Shown: piece by piece, positions 54,801 through 61,439 of the stretch
Position numbering within the stretch: position 1 is the stretch's first letter
Layout: every line of letters starts with the position of its first letter
Notes under the pieces: model-generated
What the model was told of the DNA's origin: nothing
Databases searched by the model: none
The model's input: only the letters and a program-made list of their open reading frames with translations
Origin: Brachypterus glaber
Lineage: Eukaryota > Arthropoda > Insecta > Coleoptera > Kateretidae
Assembly (NCBI GenBank): GCA_958510825.1
Contig: OY294050.1
Coordinates: forward strand, 45,459,249 to 45,523,248
Length of the DNA stretch: 64,000 nt
Direction of reading: 5' to 3'
Translations under genes and position numbers: made by a program

Positions 54801-57800
54801 ATACGTTTTTCATAATTACAGTTTATAGGCCACCAGATGGTGATATCGATTTATTTTTTACTCAATTGTCTCTGGCTTTAAATTATGCTGTCTTAAAGTC
54901 TAAAAATGTTATATTATGTGGAGATATTAATATAGATTATACTAAAAATTGCAATGATACCAAACTTCTTCTTGACCTTTTTAATAGTTTTCAATTAAAC
55001 TTATCATCCAATGAGTTTACGAGAATTTTTACAGATATAAATGGACATACTAGCAAATCATGTATTGATTATATGGCCTGGTCAGCGTCACCTCATAAAA
55101 TTAATTGCAAACTGGTTAACCCTAACATAGCTGATCACTTTGGGCATTTGTTGGATATACGTTTAAAAGTTCAAAATAAAAATATTTTAAATGATAAAGC
55201 TTGTTATAAAAAAAGATTAATTAATGCAAATAGTTTGAGTAATTTTAAAGCCAATGTTTCAAACATTGATTGGTGTAAGTTATCCTCTTCTAGTGTAAAT
55301 TTTGGATTTAAATATTTACTAGATAATATCATGTCCAGTTTTAATAATTGTTGTCCTTTGAAACAAGTAAAAAATAAATCTTGTGTAAATAAAAGTTGGC
55401 TTACCCAAGAAATTATTAATGAAAGTAAAGAATTAAAAAAATTGTGTTGGTCAGTATCTGCTTTTAGTTCAGTATTTCTAAAAATTAAGTACAATATTAG
55501 AAAAAATAAACATAGACAAAATATTCGTTTAGCTAAGATAAGGTTTAATGACAATAAAATTATTAACTCAAATAATAAAGTAAGGGAAACTTGGAAAATA
55601 GTAAATGAAAATCTTGGAAGGGAACCAAATAAACAAACCATTAAACTTAAAGTTAATAATGTATTGGAAAGTGATGATCAGGTTATTGCTAATTTGTTTG
55701 CGGACTTTTTTGCAACTTCAGTACCTAAGCAAATGAAAACTCACTTTGGCAGTAATAATCCTCAACCTTGTACACATGGTAGCTATAACACAACTTTTGA
55801 TTTTAATTCCAATCCAATAACTGAAGCAGAAGCATACGCGGCTTTTATTAGTTTAAAAAGTAAAAACTCCTATGGTATGGATGGTCTCTCAGTTTCAACT
55901 CTAAGCCATATTTTTAAGAATATTGTAGGTCCTTTTGTAAGACTTTCAAACCAATCTCTTAGTCAAGGTATTTTTCCAGATGTTTTTAAGTCAGCATTGG
56001 TGGTACCCCTACACAAAAAGGGTAACAAGGACGATATTAATAATTATAGACAAATTTCTTTATTATCAACCTTGTCAAAGGTACTGGAAAAAATAGTTTT
56101 TGATAGAATTTTCAGTTACTTGAATAAAAATAATATACTCTCAAATGCCCAACATGGTTTTCGTCCAGGCAAATCAACTGAAACTGCCACATTTGATTTT
56201 TTAAGTTATGTTTTTTCGAAACTAGATACGGGTCATTATGTTATTTCTTTGTTATTTGATCTTACTAAAGCTTTCGACACGGTTGAACCAGAGTTTCTGA
56301 TTACTAAAATGAGGGAAATGGGATTCCCCATCAACATTTTAAATTGGATAAAGTCATACATGGAAGCTAGGTCTATTATTGTATCTGTAGGAAATTCAAA
56401 GTCTAATCCACATAATATATACACAGGGGTACCTCAAGGATCGATTTTAGGACCCCTTTTATTTCTTTTGTTCATAAATGATCTTAATCTTTTTATAACT
56501 TATGGTATACTAATTTTATTTGCTGATGACACAAATATAATTTTATCTTCAAAAGACATTAATGAATTAAAATGCTTAATAGAATATGTTATAAATGAGT
56601 TTACTGCCTGGTGTCTTATAAACAAGTTAATTCTTAACACTAGTAAAACAATGGCAATTAATTTTTTTAATAAAAAACAACTGCCGAATAATTTTCAATT
56701 ACCAGGAGGTTTAAAGTTTGAATCGACTGTTAAGTTTTTAGGCACCCACATAGATCAAACCTTAAGCTGGGAGCCGCATATTAATTCTGTATGCAAGAAA
56801 CTGAATCAATCATATTTTGCCATTCTGCAGGTCAAAAACTCTTTAAATATATCCGGTATTTTGAATGTTTATTATGCATTAGCATATTCACATATAAATT
56901 ATAATATTTTAGCTTGGGGTTCTTCAGTAAATATAACAAGAGTTTTTGTTTTGCAGAAGAGGCTCATAAGATTGATTTTTAATTTAAGTTATAGAGAGAC
57001 TTGCAGGGAGACTTTTAAATCAAACAATATGTTAACCGTTCCTAGCGTATATATTTTAAAATGTTTAATTTTTGTTAAATCAAACTTTTCCTTGTTTTTT
57101 ATTAATTCAAGATTTCATAGTTATGAAACTCGTAGTAAAAATGATATTATCGTACCTAGTCACACAACTGCAAAGTTTGAAAAGTCCCCTCATTATAATT
57201 GTTTGTCTTTATATAACGCTCTACCGCTAAATATTAAAAATATCAATAGTATTAATCTTTTTAAAAAAAGAGTAAAAAACATTTTAGTTAGAGGATGTTT
57301 TTATACTCTGGACGAATATTACTCATATAATTTTAATTTGTAATCTCGCTGTTTTTTATTATTGTTTTTATTTATTTATATTTTTGTATAGTATTTATTT
57401 ATTTCTATTTCTTGTTTGTTGCAACATATTTTGTATTTATACTGGCTTGGTGTGTGTGAAGTGGCGTACACATATATTTTTTTTTTTTTTGTATTTTTTT
57501 TTTTTTTCTCAGCCTCGGCTGTTTTTTTTTTTTTTTTTTTTTTTTTCATATATATTTTTTTCTTTTTTAAAACATCGAGAAATCCCCCTTTATATACACC
57601 GGCAAGTAGACGTACAAATGCAAATATAAATTTTATATGACGAGCCATATGTACTTATTGTATCCAAAATGGTTAATAAACTATCTTTATCTTTATCTTT
57701 ATTACTGGCGCCATCTAAATTTTAGTAAAATTATCTTATTCTACAGATTCACATTGGCTATGTTCGTTCGTGCCGCTCAGTGCTACACTTTCCGGCCAAC

Positions 57801-59533
57801 CAAATAAATACTGTATTTGTTGTATGAAAAACAAATACAGTATTTATTTGGTTGGCTGGAAAGTATAGCACAAATGAGATAGAGATAGGGTAGACGTCTT
57901 TTGTTTCATAATTCTAGTTGTATATTTAAAAACACATTTTTCTGTAATATAAAACATAAAAAACACGTTAAGGGGTATCACCTTTGGATTTGATGAAAAT
58001 CCACCCCCACAAACAGAATTAAACTACCCCCCAAGCATCAAATAAAGTAGTAAATCATCAAGTATCTCAAGAAAAATCGAGTTAAAGGGATCCAGTCAGT
58101 TATGTTTAATAAAATGTGAGAAAGTTTGGTATAAAATTCAATTCAAGTACCCCTAGTTAACCCTTTGTTTAAGGGAATGTTTAGCGTTACATTTTATCAA
58201 TTCCAATCGAAGTTACAGATGTTTGAAAAAGAGGCTAAAAACCCTTTTTTGCTGTTACTCTTTGTTGGCCTGTGTAATTATAATTATTAATAATTATTAA
58301 AGTCCAAACTATTTTCTATATGTTTGGAAATAAATACAGGGTAATTCGGAGTAAAATTTAGTTTTCAAACGTTCCCCCTATAAAAACTATAAAAGTTACA
58401 GATGGCGTACTAGTGTCAAAACATAGCTAATACAGCCTGTTCCAGAACTCGCGTACCGAAATTTAAGAGGTGATTCTACATCCAAAAATATGAAAAAAAG
58501 TTTCTATAAAAGTTGGTCCGGAAATGAGCCCTAAGGGAGCTACGGCCCTTCGAAGATGACGTATTGAATGGGGAACAAAAAAAAGCACCAATAAAATTTT
58601 AATGCTGCAGGGTGATTCTTCATTTAAAACTGAGCAAAAAAGTATTATACACCAAAACACCTAAATTTAATATTAAAGGAGTAATAGCCTTTTAAAAAGT
58701 AACGTTTTTGGTGGCACAAAATGTTACTTCCTCTTAATTGCATTTTTTTTTTGATATCGGTTGCTCCTACAGTGTTACACTATATGATATTTTATATGTA
58801 TTTTTACTCTAGAAATCTATATTTTTTACAACAAATCCAAAAAACATACACATAGAAAAGTTTGGGGCAAAAATGTTTTAAGCCTCATATATTTTGTTCG
58901 TCTGGGCACGCCTCTGGATAAATTAAAAAAATAAATTAACATAAACTTATTGCCCTTATTAATACTAGTATACATGCAAAAGCTCGCCGCTCTAGCTTAA
59001 ACGGTACCAGAGTTATTAATTAAAAACCTTATTTTTATTACAATTTTAAAGGGCCCTAGATCCCTTAGGGCTCATTTCCGGACCAACCTTTATAGGAACT
59101 TTTTTTATATTTTTGGATCTAGAATCACCTCTTAAATTTTGGCATGCCAGTTATGGATCACCCTGTATATCTAGAAGCTTGCATAAAAACATAAAACATA
59201 AGAATGCGATGCCGTGATTAGATTACAAGATACATGGCGGCACATCAAGCCAATCACGGCATCGCACTCTTATGTACTATGTTGTTATGCGAGCCTTTTT
59301 CGCGGGGTAAAAAGTTTCCCTTAAAAAAAAAAAATCCCTCGTGTCACACCTGAAAATGTTTTTATTGATTTTTAGGTGACACCAGTAAAATACTGAGCGT
59401 TCGCTATGCTGTGACCAAAATAACAGAGTTCGAAAATTATACAACTTTTGAAGTGATGAAATCAACGAAAAGAAAACCAAAAAAATTACCAGACAGTCTA
59501 GAAGGCGTTTTTGTATTAAAACATGAAAATTAA
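36837..59533 (+). CDS. Unrecognised cysteine-rich protein gene built from microexons
   Basis: I do not recognise this family. Exons 38839-38996, 42777-42875, 46098-46130, 46201-46236, 47499-47525, 47585-47600, 47663-47710, 52107-52154 and 59376-59533 splice in one frame. With a less certain first exon at 36837-36888 the product is 224 residues. Donors are mostly GTAAGT/GTATGT and all acceptors are AG. The product has about 16 cysteines, concentrated in NCGNELF, CDEFTGKKFKPCISC, GCAHGCVQACP, MCTTPK, ICSK, GVCFEYCKK and DDCNCQ. It ends in a basic stretch (MKSTKRKPKKLPDSLEGVF) with one N-glycosylation sequon (NYT). Paired cysteines suggest a secreted disulfide-rich protein, but no signal peptide was found, so a 5' exon may be missing. 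A different last exon at 60485 would replace the tail. AATAAA is at 59603. Confidence 0.75.
37265..37985 (+). repeat. Minisatellite-bearing element, copy 4
   Basis: Same order as 20-790: GATATAAATCAATTTC, CGATAACTTAAGAACGC, then about five units, then ACTGGGCAGTGTATTTT. Confidence 0.8.
38605..38795 (+). repeat. Minisatellite-bearing element, copy 5 (5' part)
   Basis: GTCTGTCCGGGAAATCTTGT to GGGGCAAATGGAGAAAAC. No tandem units remain. It ends 44 bases before the exon at 38839. Confidence 0.75.
38839..38996 (+). CDS. Cysteine-rich gene, exon encoding CGNELF...DPNQ
   Basis: 158 nt, phase 1 to 0, acceptor TTAAATTTTAG/AT, donor AATCAG/GTAAAT. CGNELFTNLM opens the exon; CDEFTGKKFKPCISCNLS carries three cysteines. 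Confidence 0.8.
39219..39380. mobile_element. Short MITE with ACAGGGTGTCCCAAAATTAG ends
   Basis: Inverted ends ATACAGGGTGTCCCAAAATT and AATTTTGGGACACCCTATAT. Mariner-like ends, 160 bp, no coding content. Confidence 0.85.
39702..40338. mobile_element. TIR element with GGGGAAGTCAGGGTTAACTG end
   Basis: Ends GGGGAAGTCAGGGTTAAC and GTTAACCCTGGCCTACTTCCCC, with further CCAGTTAACCC motifs near both ends. Non-autonomous. Confidence 0.85.
40390..41316. mobile_element. TIR element with ACAGGGTGTCCTAGAATTTT end
   Basis: Inverted ends ATACAGGGTGTCCTAGAA and TCTGGGACACCCTGTAT, and inner CTCTTAGAGATGATCATATC / GATATGATCACCCCTAAGAG. Mariner-like; no transposase. Confidence 0.85.
41430..42054. mobile_element. 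MITE with GGGGCTTTTCAAGAATGACG end
   Basis: Ends GGGGCTTTTCAAGAATGACG and CGTCATTCTTGAACAGCCCC, with ATA on both flanks. Inner TGACGTCAC and C-run blocks are mirrored. Probably PIF/Harbinger-like, as at 7838. Confidence 0.8.
42438..42745 (-). repeat. TTTATGGTACTAGTGGGTAAAG repeat, inverted copy
   Basis: Reverse of 33857-34190. Ends about 30 bases before the acceptor of the exon at 42777. Confidence 0.8.
42777..42875 (+). CDS. Cysteine-rich gene, exon encoding QGCAHGCVQACP
   Basis: 99 nt, phase 0 to 0, acceptor ATTTCTAAAAG/CAAGG, donor CCAAG/GTATTT. Five cysteines in 33 residues. Using the next AG (four bases on) brings a stop, so the AAAAG acceptor is favoured. A repeat ends about 30 bases upstream. 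Confidence 0.78.
43080..43188. mobile_element. 108-bp hairpin MITE
   Basis: Arms AAAACAGTACCAGTCCAAAA and TTTTTGGACTAGTACTGTTTT, with an inner TGCATTTTACAGTG/TTTGCATGCA part. Confidence 0.75.
43359..43678. mobile_element. MITE with CGGTTCTTTGTACTAAT end
   Basis: Inverted ends TTCGGTTCTTTGTACTA and CAGTGCAAAGAACCGA about 320 bp apart. The inside has a CTGGCGCCTCCTCGAGG block. Confidence 0.65.
43978..44703. mobile_element. Intact TIR element, CACACCGGTCTGGAAACA end
   Basis: Ends CACACCGGTCTGGAAACAAT and ATTGTTTCCAGACCGGTGTG, flanked by AATAATA-like sequence. Homologous to the interrupted element at 4367-5572. Confidence 0.85.
44922..46076. mobile_element. Fold-back, ACTGCCGCGCATTAAATTCC end
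   Basis: Arms of several hundred bases (44922-about 45290 and about 45570-46076) are inverted: CTGCCGCGCATTAAATTCCG, CTAATTAATGGATTTGACTG, ACCCATCTTCTAGGACTTGC. The loop holds a GAAGAAGAAG microsatellite. Ends 21 bases before the microexon at 46098. Confidence 0.88.
46098..46130 (+). CDS. Cysteine-rich gene, 33-nt microexon
   Basis: AGMGRTKSALC, acceptor TTATTTTAG, donor TTATGT/GTAAGT, phase 0 to 0. A fold-back element ends about 22 bases before it. Confidence 0.72.
46201..46236 (+). CDS. Cysteine-rich gene, 36-nt microexon
   Basis: LRNKKSQPIKYD, acceptor ATGTTTTTAG, donor TACGAC/GTAAGT, phase 0 to 0. The preceding intron is only 70 nt. Confidence 0.72.
46292..47314. mobile_element. TIR element with dense GGAYATNC motifs, containing a nested palindrome
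   Basis: Ends TACCCAGATAGGTCA and TGTGCTATATGGGTA. Next to each end are about 200 bases of closely spaced, alternately oriented GGATATAC / GGACATCC decamers. The palindromic MITE 46572-46823 sits inside. A partial relative is at 49598-49880. It lies between two microexons. Confidence 0.8.
46572..46823. mobile_element. Palindromic MITE, GGGAACGTTCAAGTATTACG ends
   Basis: Nearly perfect 250-bp palindrome around a G-run (GGGGGGGGGTAGCC). Same family as 32387-32615. Confidence 0.9.
47499..47525 (+). CDS. Cysteine-rich gene, 27-nt microexon
   Basis: LGPLMALQQ, acceptor in a 12-T tract ending TTTTTTAG, donor CAACAG/GTATGT, phase 0 to 0. The earlier AG at 47480 would lead straight into a stop. Confidence 0.7.
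47585..47600 (+). CDS. Cysteine-rich gene, 16-nt microexon
   Basis: GATCTGCAGGCTTCAG between ATTTTTCAG and GTATAT, phase 0 to 1. Without it the following exon would be out of frame, which supports it. The flanking introns are 59 and 62 nt. Confidence 0.65.
47663..47710 (+). CDS. Cysteine-rich gene, 48-nt exon
   Basis: GPGVCFEYCKKSAASS, acceptor TTATATTAG, donor AGCTCAC/GTAAGT, phase 1 to 1. Confidence 0.75.
47873..49372. mobile_element. TIR element with CCCTRGTAGAAA ends, copy 3
   Basis: CCCTGGTAGAAAAGTAC to AATTTCTACTAGGG. Longer than the other two copies because of the retroposon insert. Confidence 0.85.
48115..48708 (-). mobile_element. SINE-like retroposon, copy 2, with 12-bp target duplication
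   Basis: Inverted copy of 35014-35579, (CTT)n at its left. Flanked by TAACGTTTTTCT at 48103-48114 and 48709-48720. Confidence 0.9.
49598..49880. repeat. Partial copy of the GGAYATNC element
   Basis: Matches 46292-46530 from ATACCCAGATAGCACAG through GACAAAAGTGGCTATC. Confidence 0.85.
50404..50590. repeat. Minisatellite, three units of about 65 bp
   Basis: GCCTCCCATTAAAAAAA, ACCAGCAAACTACCAAACC and ATTATTAACGTAAACCAACG repeat three times, the last unit truncated. Confidence 0.9.
50985..51715. mobile_element. TTTTCTACGACTGCTTT element, fullest plus copy
   Basis: From TTTTTTCTACGACTGC to ATACTAGTTATAGAA, with CGGTATGAATATTCCGTATC. Copies at 20711-21425 (inverted) and 14255-14491 (truncated). 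Confidence 0.8.
51716..52106. other. Intron between the 48-nt exons, right part
   Basis: Holds a TTTTGAACGGGTTGAGG repeat fragment related to 35800-35960 and a G-run at 51984. No exon. Confidence 0.5.
52107..52154 (+). CDS. Cysteine-rich gene, second 48-nt exon
   Basis: HYSSSTGTVPDDCNCQ, acceptor TTTTGTATAG, donor GCCAAG/GTAAGG, phase 1 to 1. Its phase-1 end fits both alternative last exons. Confidence 0.78.
52155..52829. other. Last-intron segment left of the LINE
   Basis: Contains an imperfect hairpin at 52719-52781 (CCAACCAAACAAATTCTG ... CAATATTTACTTGG) related to 57782-57869. No exon found. Confidence 0.6.
53148..54473 (+). CDS. LINE ORF1 protein (zinc finger, coiled coil, SGNH-like)
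   Basis: 441 residues. Residues 12-60 hold a PHD-like cysteine/histidine array (FSCCQKK, CINCNNAFHKCC, MCCEPE). Residues about 75-215 are charged and heptad-like, consistent with a trimerising coiled coil. Residues about 247-390 resemble the esterase/SGNH domain of CR1-type ORF1: HKVLILGDESARDINNKI near the nucleophile block and IIILGGINDIK matching the GxND block. The nucleophile motif reads GDES rather than GDS, so activity is uncertain. It probably binds RNA and chaperones the retrotransposition complex. The frame ends TAA at 54471-54473 and overlaps the ORF2 frame by 43 bases. Confidence 0.88.
   Translation: MSVTPGQKDMFSCCQKKFTHYTCINCNNAFHKCCIPKVRNKIRFVKGNQIMCCEPEPLDIETSSILEQTLLEQTINDFAEDSALKSKHIKKLEANYEHLLQEASAREDELLLKMEQQNKQIINLHKMLEKSNKVAKSVVSTKSDVEISNEISKNIICVKCPALKVELSNNISEITRLSELNQNIIDKMDELAKQQEEATTVLNMLSNIVEDSFPKNKIKILSNVTIVKSSTRNPQPDYSSSSVSREHKVLILGDESARDINNKIMNNFYHSSISLQSIIKPGAMLCDILKDINLHIKDFSLNDCIIILGGINDIKNKKYPLFKNIISSLRACTNTNIVMFSLSMVNAYRSNILKFNSALEDVMFRLNDIRADGGKTLFAEANGKCSNLSKYNIARNISRILSNIFNINFNAKIENHKTSSKLFIPKTNFFYKIQTITSTCR
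54431..57343 (+). CDS. LINE ORF2 protein (APE endonuclease and reverse transcriptase)
   Basis: Nicks the target and copies the element RNA. The frame is open from 54431 (right after TAA 54428-54430) to 57343; 970 codons. Endonuclease: FHANVQGIINNL, ITEHWV with catalytic Glu (54582), VYRPPDGD, CGDINIDY (54919) and IADHFGH (55130). Linker: KSWLTQEIINES. RT: NNYRQISLLSTLSKVLEKIV, NAQHGFRPGKST, LFDLTKAFDTV (motif A), GVPQGSILGPLLF (motif B), FADDTN (motif C, 56518-56529), LILNTSKTMAI. C-terminal basic domain with SYRETCRE and HSYETRSK. No RNase H. No interior stop, so it may have been active recently. There is no AUG before 54761, which lies inside the endonuclease. Confidence 0.92.
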   Translation, partial: FFLQNSDNNLNLQVITPKLLVFHANVQGIINNLVLLESFLLQNNIDILCITEHWVHDSNVLSLNVPNFKLISNFSRINHIRGGSLILVKDCALHTDAAVDVLFIKSLSVEMHIEICGFLFKSYDTFFIITVYRPPDGDIDLFFTQLSLALNYAVLKSKNVILCGDINIDYTKNCNDTKLLLDLFNSFQLNLSSNEFTRIFTDINGHTSKSCIDYMAWSASPHKINCKLVNPNIADHFGHLLDIRLKVQNKNILNDKACYKKRLINANSLSNFKANVSNIDWCKLSSSSVNFGFKYLLDNIMSSFNNCCPLKQVKNKSCVNKSWLTQEIINESKELKKLCWSVSAFSSVFLKIKYNIRKNKHRQNIRLAKIRFNDNKIINSNNKVRETWKIVNENLGREPNKQTIKLKVNNVLESDDQVIANLFADFFATSVPKQMKTHFGSNNPQPCTHGSYNTTFDFNSNPITEAEAYAAFISLKSKNSYGMDGLSVSTLSHIFKNIVGPFVRLSNQSLSQGIFPDVFKSALVVPLHKKGNKDDINNYRQISLLSTLSKVLEKIVFDRIFSYLNKNNILSNAQHGFRPGKSTETATFDFLSYVFSKLDTGHYVISLLFDLTKAFDTVEPEFLITKMREMGFPINILNWIKSYMEARSIIVSVGNSKSNPHNIYTGVPQGSILGPLLFLLFINDLNLFITYGILILFADDTNIILSSKDINELKCLIEYVINEFTAWCLINKLILNTSKTMAINFFNKKQLPNNFQLPGGLKFESTVKFLGTHIDQTLSWEPHINSVCKKLNQSYFAILQVKNSLNISGILNVYYALAYSHINYNILAWGSSVNITRVFVLQKRLIRLIFNLSYRETCRETFKSNNMLTVPSVYILKCLIFVKSNFSLFFINSRFHSYETRSKNDIIVPSHTTAKFEKSPHYNCLSLYNALPLNIKNINSINLFKKRVKNILVRGCFYTLDEYYSYNFNL
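57782..57869. repeat. 88-bp hairpin with 39-nt arms
   Basis: GCTACACTTTCCGGCCAACC ... GGTTGGCTGGAAAGTATAGC. Only a few mismatches, 9-10 nt loop. A decayed relative at 52719-52781 makes a MITE more likely than a microRNA. Confidence 0.8.
57870..59165. other. Intron stretch with GGGCCGTAGCTCC repeat fragments
   Basis: GGTTGGTCCGGAAATGAGCC / GGAGCTACGGCCC blocks at 58490-58560 and 59040-59110, each followed by ATATTTTTGGAT and AGAATCACC. No exon found. Confidence 0.6.
59166..59292. mobile_element. Hairpin MITE copy 3
   Basis: GCGATGCCGTGATTAG / ATCAAGCCAATCACGGCATCGC. The loop is in reverse orientation relative to the copies at 1131 and 62521. Ends about 80 bases before the last exon type 1. 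Confidence 0.8.
59376..59533 (+). CDS. Cysteine-rich gene, last exon type 1 (basic, soluble)
   Basis: Acceptor TGATTTTTAG, phase 1, 51 codons after the junction to TAA. GDTSKILSVRYAVTKITEFE then NYTTFEVMKSTKRK, ending VFVLKHEN. Polyadenylation signal AATAAA at 59603-59608. Confidence 0.75.
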
Positions 59534-59619
59534 AACACCTTAAAAATCAGTTTTTTGTTTTATTTTCAAAATTTCCACCTTTCAATATTCCCTAAAATCA
59601 GGAATAAATATTTATTAAA

Positions 59620-60470
59620 AAAATTAAACACCCGCATGCAAATCTAGTTAAACATACACGGTGTTTGTAGTCTTCTGGCGAAAAATAAAGGGGATGATTC
59701 TAAATCACAAAATACGAAAACCCAACAAACAAACATAGAGGGCGGTTCAGAATTGACGGAAAATATTTTAAGAGGTGATTCCACATCCAAAAATATGAAA
59801 AAAAATCCTTTAAAGGTTGGTCCGGAAATGAGCCCCAAGGGAGCTACTATAAGGACACTAGATCCGTGGTGTAGCTAACTGAATCAGAGTTTACTGATTT
59901 AGTGTCCTTAAGCTATGGCCACCCTAAGAGTGCGTCTAAAAAACAGTTTTTATTTAATAGCTCTGGAATCTTGTGAACCACAGTAAAAATTTTTTGCATG
60001 TCCTAACATTGCACTGTGTTTCGTCTAGAGGACAAAATGCATGACTAACGGTACCAGGTAGTAAACATCCCCTCCCAAATCCAAGAAATACAGGTCACAG
60101 GATTATTCCCTAATTAGGTAGCCTGGATTAAAGGTAAGTGATAAGCAAAGCGTTGCGGTCAATTTCGTAACAGTTGCAATTTTGCCACAGTTTCGATAAC
60201 ATCTCTCAAAATTTTTAGTGAAAGTGAAAAGTGTTTTAGTGACGGAATCTATCTAAATATATTATTATATTTATTTAAAAAAATACAGTTTTTGTTGGGT
60301 AGTTGTACTTAAAATATGTAACTGCAAATACTGAGGATTTTTTTTTGAAAATTTCTTTAATCTCTAATTTTCAAGGACCACAACTTTTGATCTAGACTTG
60401 CCTTTAGGCTAATTTTTTTTATGTAATTACCAGTAATCATTTTGGCCGGAAAGTGCCCGCAACTAAAATT
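59620..60470. other. Region between the two kinds of last exon
   Basis: A GGTTGGTCCGGAAATGAGCC fragment at 59816-59845, then GCACTGTGTTTCGTCTAG at about 60010, whose near-inverse CTAGACGAAACACTGTGC lies at 61088-61105. No additional exon seen. Confidence 0.55.
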
Positions 60471-60484
60471 ATGTGTTTTTTTAG

Positions 60485-60603
60485 AACAAGTCGTCACCGA
60501 TTCTTCGGAAATTGATTATGATGACAAGTCATCATCGGATGTTTTTAGTTTTAATTGTTATGTTTTAGGACTAATAATTTATTTAGTATGTCAAGATTTA
60601 TAA
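60485..60603 (+). CDS. Candidate last exon type 2 (acidic plus hydrophobic tail), copy 1
   Basis: Acceptor TGTTTTTTTAG/AA. From a phase-1 junction it reads EQVVTDSSEIDYDDKSSSD followed by VFSFNCYVLGLIIYLVCQDL and stop. An acidic/serine linker with a short hydrophobic end and almost no cytoplasmic tail resembles a GPI-anchor signal or tail anchor. AATAAA at 60658. It could serve the upstream cysteine-rich gene instead of the 59376 exon, giving 211 residues, or belong to another gene. Confidence 0.5.
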
Positions 60604-60794
60604 TTTTGTTAATTTTCATTCAATATTGTCTTATCCTCGTATTATTTCATTGTAAAAAATAAAATCTTTTTTTTACGAAAATAATGTTTTGTTCTCTCTT
60701 ATATGTCCTTGTTATTGCATAATATACAATTCTATGCAATAAAAATAAATAAAATAATTTTGTCCAGCTAGCTATACACTATGTGTTTTTTTAG

Positions 60795-60913
60795 AACAAG
60801 TCGTCACCGATTCTTCGGAAATTGATTATGATGACAAGTCATCATCGGATGTTTTTAGTTTTAATTGTTATGTTTTAGGACTAATAATTTATTTAGTATG
60901 TCAAGATTTATAA
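60795..60913 (+). CDS. Candidate last exon type 2, tandem copy 2
   Basis: Exact repeat of 60485-60603 at an offset of 310 bases, with the same acceptor and its own AATAAA. Encodes the same tail. Confidence 0.45.
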
Positions 60914-61286
60914 TTTTGTTAATTTTCATTCAATATTGTCTTATCCTCGTATTATTTCATTGTAAAAAATAAAATCTTTTTTTTACGAAAATAATGTTTT
61001 GTTCTCTCTTATATGCCCTTGTTATTGCATAATATACAATTCTATGCAATAAAAATAAATAAAATAATTTTGTCCAGCTAGCTATACACTAGACGAAACA
61101 CTGTGCATTGATAAAAGCTATCATCTTATGTAATATTTATTCATTAACTTTAAATGGGCGAGGGGTATTGTCACTTTTTTTCCCAAACTTTTTCGCCTCT
61201 AGTTTGTTTTTAACATTTTATCAACAGACTATGATTCCTTGGTTGAAAATATACTCTTAGTGTAACTTTGCTGAGTAGGTGAGATC

Positions 61287-61437
61287 AAGGGCGGATTTAG
61301 GGGGGGGCATGGGGGCCATGCCCCCCCAGCGAGATATATCAGCATAGAAATACCTGCAAAATTATATTTTTGGTGAAAGCGCAATTTTTTTCCTTACGGA
61401 TGCCCCCCCCCCTTAAAGTGAAATAAATCCGCCCCTG
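61287..61437. mobile_element. Small MITE with GGCGGATTTA / AAATCCGCCCC ends
   Basis: About 150 bp, mirrored G-run and C-run blocks (GGGGGGGCATGGGGGCCATG). Non-coding. Confidence 0.75.
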
Positions 61438-61439
61438 GG

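Larger units (their letters stand above)
52830..57700 (+). mobile_element. LINE retrotransposon with two long ORFs
   Basis: ORF1 (zinc finger, coiled coil, esterase-like) overlaps ORF2 (endonuclease, reverse transcriptase). The 3'UTR contains long T-runs (57480-57546) and ends AATAAACTATCTTTATC with a short TTTATC repeat at about 57670-57702. ORF1 with an esterase-like domain is typical of CR1/L2-type LINEs. The left boundary is a guess (5'UTR of a few hundred bases). Same strand as the host gene, in its last intron. No target duplication identified. Confidence 0.88.
60471..61090 (+). repeat. 310-bp tandem duplication carrying a terminal exon
   Basis: 60471-60780 and 60781-61090 differ at one position that I can see (TATGTCCTTG against TATGCCCTTG). 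Each unit holds acceptor, coding end, stop, polyadenylation signal and about 170 bases of flank ending CAGCTAGCTATACACT. Confidence 0.95.

Noticed and set aside
57376..57648. Poly-lysine or poly-phenylalanine frames
   Set aside because: Translation of long T-runs in the LINE 3'UTR.
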